A stretch of 64,000 bases of DNA from Geomonas ferrireducens. Lineage in GTDB: Bacteria > Desulfobacterota > Desulfuromonadia > Geobacterales > Geobacteraceae. Of this stretch, positions 59,512-64,000 are shown piece after piece (position 1 is the first letter of the stretch; each line of letters begins with the position of its first letter). The DNA is taken from the NCBI RefSeq assembly GCF_004917065.1, contig NZ_SSYA01000001.1, positions 948,550 to 1,012,549 on the forward strand, read 5' to 3'. Both the position numbers and the translations under genes were made by a program. The notes under the pieces are model-generated. The model did not search any database. It was not told the DNA's origin and saw only the letters and a program-made list of their open reading frames with translations.

Positions 59512-60246
59512 CTACTTGCGCACGTTGAGCGGCAGGATCAGCTTCTGCACTTGCCCGGTCTCACGCTCGCGCCACTGCAGCCTCAACTCCTTCGCGCTCG
59601 GGGCCTCCCCCGGGAAGAAGATGAAGCCGTTGGAAAGGCTGTCTGCGGGTATGGGCCGCCCCTCCAGCCCCTTGCTCCTCAGGTCGTCCGAGATCCGGTT
59701 CTCACGCTCGTTGGAGGTCCCCTCCTGGGTGCCGCCGATGACGGCGCCGCCCGCCGCACCGATTGCGGCACCCTTGCCGAGGCTCCCCGCCACGCTCTTG
59801 CCGGAGACGATGCCGAGTGCGGCACCAAGCACGGTACCCGCGGCGGCGCCGAGGAGGGCGCCCTTTCCGGCACCCTTGCCGAAGAAGGAGGCGAACTGGG
59901 TCGAGCTTTCCAGCCGGTCGAAGGCAACCTTGTTGGTGACCATGGGCCAGTAGTTCCCCCCCTCGTCCACCAGGAAGGTCTGCCCTGCCATGAGCTCCAG
60001 AGTCTTGCCGCTTTTGTTGTCCATGACGAGCATGACCGGCAAAAGCCCCGCACCCTTGATGTCGAAACCGAAGGCCTGCTCTGCGGAGTCCGCGGTCGCG
60101 TACGCCTCGCCTCCGAGGGAGACGCCGCTCTGCTCCATGTGGTTCACGTACGCCTCGGGGGGACGGAAGGAGACGTACTGGCTCTTGTAATGGGTGCATC
60201 CGGAAAAGAGCATCATCGCGATCATCATGGCGGCTACTTTTCTCAT
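59512..60246 (-). CDS. Lipoprotein with glycine-zipper segment
   Basis: The product has 244 residues with a lipobox MLFSGC (Cys17). Residues about 120-165 are an Ala/Gly-rich zipper (GKGALLGAAAGTVLGAALGI), a pattern that inserts in or spans membranes in Rcs/SlyB-like lipoproteins. The flanking N-terminal domain (DNKSGKTLELMAGQTF) and the C-terminal strand LILPLNVRK are globular. GGAGG precedes the ATG. It is an outer-membrane-associated protein by inference, function unknown. Confidence 0.75.
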   Translation of the reverse strand: MRKVAAMMIAMMLFSGCTHYKSQYVSFRPPEAYVNHMEQSGVSLGGEAYATADSAEQAFGFDIKGAGLLPVMLVMDNKSGKTLELMAGQTFLVDEGGNYWPMVTNKVAFDRLESSTQFASFFGKGAGKGALLGAAAGTVLGAALGIVSGKSVAGSLGKGAAIGAAGGAVIGGTQEGTSNERENRISDDLRSKGLEGRPIPADSLSNGFIFFPGEAPSAKELRLQWRERETGQVQKLILPLNVRK

Positions 60247-60300
60247 GGCTGGCCTCCTTGCATTCTCATTAGTATCACCGCAGTAACTATATACCCGTTT

Positions 60301-62508
60301 TCAGGCTCGCTCAAGCCCGGCGAAGCGCACGAGGAGCTTCTTCGGCCCGCCGAGCGAGTTGAACCAGACGATCACCTTCTGGTTGTCCCCTTCCCCCTCG
60401 ATCTTCCGGATGGTGCCCGGACCGAACTGGGCGTGGCGCACCTTCATCCCGACCCAGATGCCGTCCTCCCCGTCTTCCGGGACCATGCGCACCTCGTTGT
60501 CCGCCACCTCCGGCTCCATCTCGTCCTCGAAGAGGGAGGCCAGGTTGTGCGAGGAGGAAGTGAAGTCGCGCGAGGGCTCGGAACGCTGCCAGAGGTCGCC
60601 CCCGTCCAGGAGCTCCTTCGGGATGTCCGCGATGAAGCGGGCCGGCGCGTTCATCTGCTCCTGGCCGAAGATGTGGCGCCGGCGCACGTTCAGAAGGAAC
60701 AGGCGCTTTTTCGCCCGGGTCATCCCGACGTAGCAGAGCCTTCTCTCCTCCTCCATCTGCTCCGGATTCTCAAGGGCGCGCGCGTGGGGGAAGAGCTTCT
60801 CCTCCATGCCGATCATGAAGACGAGCTGGAACTCGAGCCCCTTGGCCGAGTGCAGCGTCATGAGCGTAGCCGATGCCTTCTTGCCGTCCCCCTCGTGCTC
60901 GAGGTCGCTGACCAACGCCACCTGCTCCAGGAAGTCGGCGAGCCCCTTCTCCCCCGGCCCGGTCTCGTAGACCTGCATGGCGGTCACGAGCTCCTGCAGG
61001 TTCTCGATGCGGTCCTGCCCCTCGTCGCGGGGAAGGCTCTTCAGGCGCGCGTAGTATCCGGAATCGTTGATGACGGCGGCGGTGAGCTCGGAGAGCGGGA
61101 GCTTCTCGGAGTGGGCCTTGTAACCCTCCATCTCGTTCACGAAAGCGGCGACCTTCCCCTTGGCAGCGGCCGGCAGCAGCGGCCCGTAGGCCCCCTCCAG
61201 CATGGCGTCGTGGAACGGTATCCCCTTTTCGTTGGCGAAGTCGGCGATTCTTTGCACCGTGGTGTTGCCGATGCCGCGCGGCGGGGTGTTGATGATGCGC
61301 TTCAACGAGACGTCGTCGGCGGGGTTGTCGAGCACCTTCAGGTAGGCAAGGATGTCCTTCACCTCGAGGCGCGCGTAGAAACGGACGCCGCCGACCATGT
61401 GGTAGGGGACGCTCGCCGCCACCATGGCGTCCTCGATGACGCGGGACTGGGCGTTGGTGCGGTAGAAGACGGCGACCTCGGAGAGATCTCCACCTTCGGA
61501 GAGGAAGCGCTCGATCTCGCGGCAGACGAGGCGCGCCTCTTCCCACTCGTTCGGGAGGGTGCGGTAGACGATCGACTCCCCTTCCGGGTTGTCGGTCCAA
61601 AGCCTTTTGGGCTTTCTGCCCCGGTTCTTCTGCACCACGTGCCAGGCGCCGTCCAGGATGTTCTTCGTGGAACGGTAGTTCTGCTCCAGCTTCACCACCT
61701 TGACGTTCGGGAAATCCTTCTCGAACTCGAGGATGTTGCGGATGTCGGCGCCGCGCCAGCCGTAGATGGACTGATCGTCATCCCCGACGACGCAGAGGTT
61801 CTGCCTCTCCCCGGCAAGGAGCTGCACCAGGCGGTACTGCACCGGGTTCGTATCCTGGTACTCGTCCACCATGATCCAGCGGTAGCGCTTCAGGTACTTT
61901 TCCAGCACCTCCGGGTGCTCCTCGAAAAGCTGCACGGTAAGGAGCAGCAGGTCGCCGAAGTCGACCGCGTTGCAGCGCTTCAGGCGCTCCTGGTAGCAGC
62001 GGTACACCCGGGCGAGCGTCGCCTGGTAGGGGGAATCGGCCGGAACGTCGAAGGGGGACATCCCCTGGTTCTTGAACTCGTCGATGGAGCTTCCCAGAAG
62101 CTTCACCGGATAGCGCTTCTCGTCCAGGTTCAGTTCGGCCGCGCAGTCCTTAAGGAGGCGCTCGCAGTCCTTGTCGTCGTAGATGGCGAAGTTCGGGTCG
62201 TAGCCGAGACTTTTGATGTCGTTTCTGAGAAACCGGGCGCAGGTGGAATGGAAGGTGGAGACGAGCGGCGTCTCGCCGTCGCCCAGCATGTGCCGGATGC
62301 GCTCGCGCATCTCGCCTGCGGCCTTGTTGGTGAAGGTGACGGCCAGGATCTGCCAGGGGGGAACGCCCCGCTCGTGGATCAGGTAGGCGATGCGGTGCAC
62401 GATGACGCGGGTCTTGCCGGAGCCCGCGCCCGCAAGGACCAGGAGCGGTCCCTCGCCGTGCTGCACGGCCTCCTTCTGCGGAGGGTTCAGATTGTGGAGC
62501 AGTTTCAT
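60301..62508 (-). CDS. pcrA: UvrD/PcrA-family DNA helicase
   Basis: The product has 735 residues, the usual PcrA/UvrD length. It opens with LNPPQKEAVQHGEGPLLVLAGAGSGKTRV (Q motif and Walker A), then the helicase motifs TFTNKAAGEMR, VDEYQDTN, VVGDDDQSIYGWRGA, LEQNYRST, and the C-terminal STLMTLHSAKGLEF-like block and YVGMTRAKKRL. The C-terminal about 60 residues end in the PcrA-type VRHAQFGPGTIRKIEGEG segment. It unwinds DNA 3'-5' in repair and replication restart. Confidence 0.95.
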   Translation of the reverse strand: MKLLHNLNPPQKEAVQHGEGPLLVLAGAGSGKTRVIVHRIAYLIHERGVPPWQILAVTFTNKAAGEMRERIRHMLGDGETPLVSTFHSTCARFLRNDIKSLGYDPNFAIYDDKDCERLLKDCAAELNLDEKRYPVKLLGSSIDEFKNQGMSPFDVPADSPYQATLARVYRCYQERLKRCNAVDFGDLLLLTVQLFEEHPEVLEKYLKRYRWIMVDEYQDTNPVQYRLVQLLAGERQNLCVVGDDDQSIYGWRGADIRNILEFEKDFPNVKVVKLEQNYRSTKNILDGAWHVVQKNRGRKPKRLWTDNPEGESIVYRTLPNEWEEARLVCREIERFLSEGGDLSEVAVFYRTNAQSRVIEDAMVAASVPYHMVGGVRFYARLEVKDILAYLKVLDNPADDVSLKRIINTPPRGIGNTTVQRIADFANEKGIPFHDAMLEGAYGPLLPAAAKGKVAAFVNEMEGYKAHSEKLPLSELTAAVINDSGYYARLKSLPRDEGQDRIENLQELVTAMQVYETGPGEKGLADFLEQVALVSDLEHEGDGKKASATLMTLHSAKGLEFQLVFMIGMEEKLFPHARALENPEQMEEERRLCYVGMTRAKKRLFLLNVRRRHIFGQEQMNAPARFIADIPKELLDGGDLWQRSEPSRDFTSSSHNLASLFEDEMEPEVADNEVRMVPEDGEDGIWVGMKVRHAQFGPGTIRKIEGEGDNQKVIVWFNSLGGPKKLLVRFAGLERA

Positions 62509-62601
62509 GGTTTTCCTTAAGGCCCGCCGGGGCTTAGGCGCCCCGGGAGGAAGCGCCTCTTTATACCACCTAAGCCCCGTTCAGGTCAAAAGGGAATCTG
62601 C

Positions 62602-63285
62602 CTACAGCTTCTCCAGGGCCCGGGCCAGCGCCACGCGCAGCGGTTTCGGGAGCAGCGCGAACCTGACGCCGATCCCCCTCGGGCGGGTCTTTCCGCTCTC
62701 GTCGATCCAGACTACTTTGCAGGGGGTATCTACTGCGGTGCCGTCGGGAAGGGTGAAGGAGAGATGGATGACATTTCCCGAATTGGCGACGAGATCGGTA
62801 GCCAGGTAGGCACCCTCCACCCCCAGGTCATGCAGCGTGCAGGGTGCAAAGACCCCGTTGCAGGAAAGGGTGGCCGGAAGGCTGCAGGGGACGCGCTTTT
62901 CGCGGCGGTCGATGTCCGGGATGAACTCGCGGGCGATCTCCAGGAAACGGTCACGGCCGGCGGGCTTGGTGAGGAAGTAATTGCAGCCGGCGGCAAGGCT
63001 CTCTTCCCGGTCCGACTCAGATGAACTGGAGGAGACGATCACGACGGGGGTGTTGCCGTGCGACGGGGTGGCACGGATCGCCTTGCAGCAGCTCGCGCCG
63101 TCCATGTTGGGCATCTGCAGGTCCATGAAAACGACGCGGGGGCTATGGGATTGCACCGCTTCCAGCGCCTCGACGCCGTCGCGTGCGGTGACGATCTTTA
63201 CATCGGCGTGCCGGAAAAAATCTCTCTCGATTTCGAGGAACATCTGCAGATCGTCAACGAGCAGAATGGTGGGTTGCAATGGCAT
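62602..63285 (-). CDS. Response regulator: receiver plus PilZ domain
   Basis: The product has 227 residues. The receiver (1-120) has ILLVDDLQ, phospho-acceptor Asp55 in FMDLQMPN, and KPAGR. The PilZ domain (from about 127) has the RREKR arginine motif, but the second motif reads DLGVEG, with Gly in place of the usual Ser of DxSxxG, so c-di-GMP affinity may be altered. It couples a phosphorelay to c-di-GMP sensing. It is a single gene without adjacent kinase. Confidence 0.9.
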   Translation of the reverse strand: MPLQPTILLVDDLQMFLEIERDFFRHADVKIVTARDGVEALEAVQSHSPRVVFMDLQMPNMDGASCCKAIRATPSHGNTPVVIVSSSSSESDREESLAAGCNYFLTKPAGRDRFLEIAREFIPDIDRREKRVPCSLPATLSCNGVFAPCTLHDLGVEGAYLATDLVANSGNVIHLSFTLPDGTAVDTPCKVVWIDESGKTRPRGIGVRFALLPKPLRVALARALEKL

Positions 63286-63714
63286 CTTCTCCCTGTGAGG
63301 GTAGGTTTTTGAATATAGAATTTTTCAAATAAAATACGACTTACCGTGCGCCAAGTCAAGGTACAGCAGTCCACAGAGCCGCTTCTATCCGCGCATGCGC
63401 CTTGCAAGGCAGCTCGATCCCCTCTTTAAACCGCACAAGCTGCCGGACTTTCGACTTTTCCGCGCGTGAGAGCGCCGTAAGGCCAAGTAAGACAAACTCC
63501 GACATTAAAATGGGCCCGCAACTTATATATGGCGTGAGCAATTATTGTTATCTTTCAATGGCTTTCCTGAACCAACCCTTAAAGCACCCCTCCCCCGGAA
63601 GTGGAGGTTGGAAGGGGGAAAGCTGGCCGTCAAGGGGACGGAGCGAGCCCCCCACGATCATCCTCTAATCAGGATCCCCTTTACCGCCGCCCGGTGTATG
63701 GAGCAGCCGCTTTT
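63286..63714. other. Intergenic region, no gene seen
   Basis: These 429 bases between divergent genes include an AT-rich part (63300-63345 and 63525-63560) likely to hold promoters, and a C/G-run imperfect hairpin near 63588-63621 of the same style as the extragenic palindromes elsewhere. Short open frames here have no ribosome binding site. Confidence 0.4.
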
Positions 63715-64000
63715 ATGACAGCAAACAGCCTGACCCGCATCCCCATCGTCGCCCTGGCCTACGCCGTTCTCGGCGCCCTCGGCCTCGCCCTGGCCATTCC
63801 CCCTGGCTATGCGAGCCCGGTGTTTCCCGCCGCCGGCCTCGCGGTCGCCGCGGCGCTCAACTTCGGCAACCGCATCCTCCCCGGCATCTGGCTCGGTTCC
63901 CTCTTCATCAACCTTGCCACCCCCTGGCACCACGGCACCCTCCATCCGGATGCGGCGGTGGTGGCTGTGCTTCTCGCCACCGGGGCGACGCTGCAGGCCT
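63715..64000 (+). CDS. MASE1-domain sensor, N-terminal fragment (runs off window)
   Basis: ATG at 63715 opens a frame that continues to the window end, 95 residues. It begins MTANSLTRIPIVALAYAVLG and holds three or more hydrophobic segments, with PGYASPVFPAAGLAVAAAL and FGNRILPGIWLGSLFINL matching the MASE1 integral membrane sensor domain found at the N-terminus of histidine kinases and GGDEF/EAL proteins. The output domain lies outside the window. Confidence 0.75.
   Translation, partial: MTANSLTRIPIVALAYAVLGALGLALAIPPGYASPVFPAAGLAVAAALNFGNRILPGIWLGSLFINLATPWHHGTLHPDAAVVAVLLATGATLQA

Overview
The window looks like chromosome from a GC-rich, anaerobic, metal-respiring deltaproteobacterium of the Geobacter/Geomonas/Citrifermentans type. 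The signs are several multihaem c-type cytochromes, many hybrid sensor kinases, PilZ/GGDEF/HD-GYP signalling, a PilT system, short strong rho-independent hairpins and a GEMM-I riboswitch. The genus is inferred from gene content only.

Region 1 (1-13.6 kb, minus strand) is a run of ten consecutive genes, and every product carries an export signal. Read in transcription order they are: three paralogous secreted proteins of an unrecognised family, a zinc-dependent phospholipase C-like protein, a TolB/WD40-like propeller, a phospholipase B-like Ntn hydrolase, an exported aspartate/glutamate racemase-like protein, a fourth paralogue, another secreted protein, and a partial secreted protein at the window edge. 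The leader of the first gene contains a GEMM-I (cyclic dinucleotide) riboswitch aptamer. Its 3' strand is also the 5' arm of a terminator hairpin, so a ligand-bound ON switch is the natural reading. This riboswitch-led exported-protein operon is the most interesting object in the window.

Region 2 (13.6-25.5 kb) holds an unexplained structured intergenic element, a YaiI-family protein, a quinol-dependent nitric oxide reductase, two exported phosphoesterases (one Tat-exported, one a lipoprotein propeller fusion), a pentahaem cytochrome, an EamA exporter and a FkbM methyltransferase.

Region 3 (25.5-36.5 kb) holds a PhnD-like binding protein overlapping a hybrid histidine kinase, a PilZ protein, a secreted protein, TrmO, a CheX-like protein, small exported proteins, a trihaem cytochrome, a methyltransferase-LysE pair, an octahaem hydroxylamine-oxidoreductase-like cytochrome with an FNR/DNR-type palindrome upstream, a lipoprotein, and a 55-residue His-rich membrane protein.

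Region 4 (36.6-57.2 kb) holds PEP carboxylase, a chemoreceptor, an operon of two binding proteins plus a hybrid kinase, an alpha/beta hydrolase, an aminotransferase, pilT preceded by a PilB/GspE paralogue without a recognisable Walker A motif, a PP-loop RNA-thiolation-like enzyme, and a diguanylate cyclase/HD-GYP pair.

Region 5 (57.2-64 kb) holds mtgA, pdxA (likely TTG start), a glycine-zipper lipoprotein, a UvrD/PcrA helicase, a REC-PilZ regulator, and the start of a MASE1 sensor.

No tRNA, rRNA, CRISPR array, transposase or prophage was seen.
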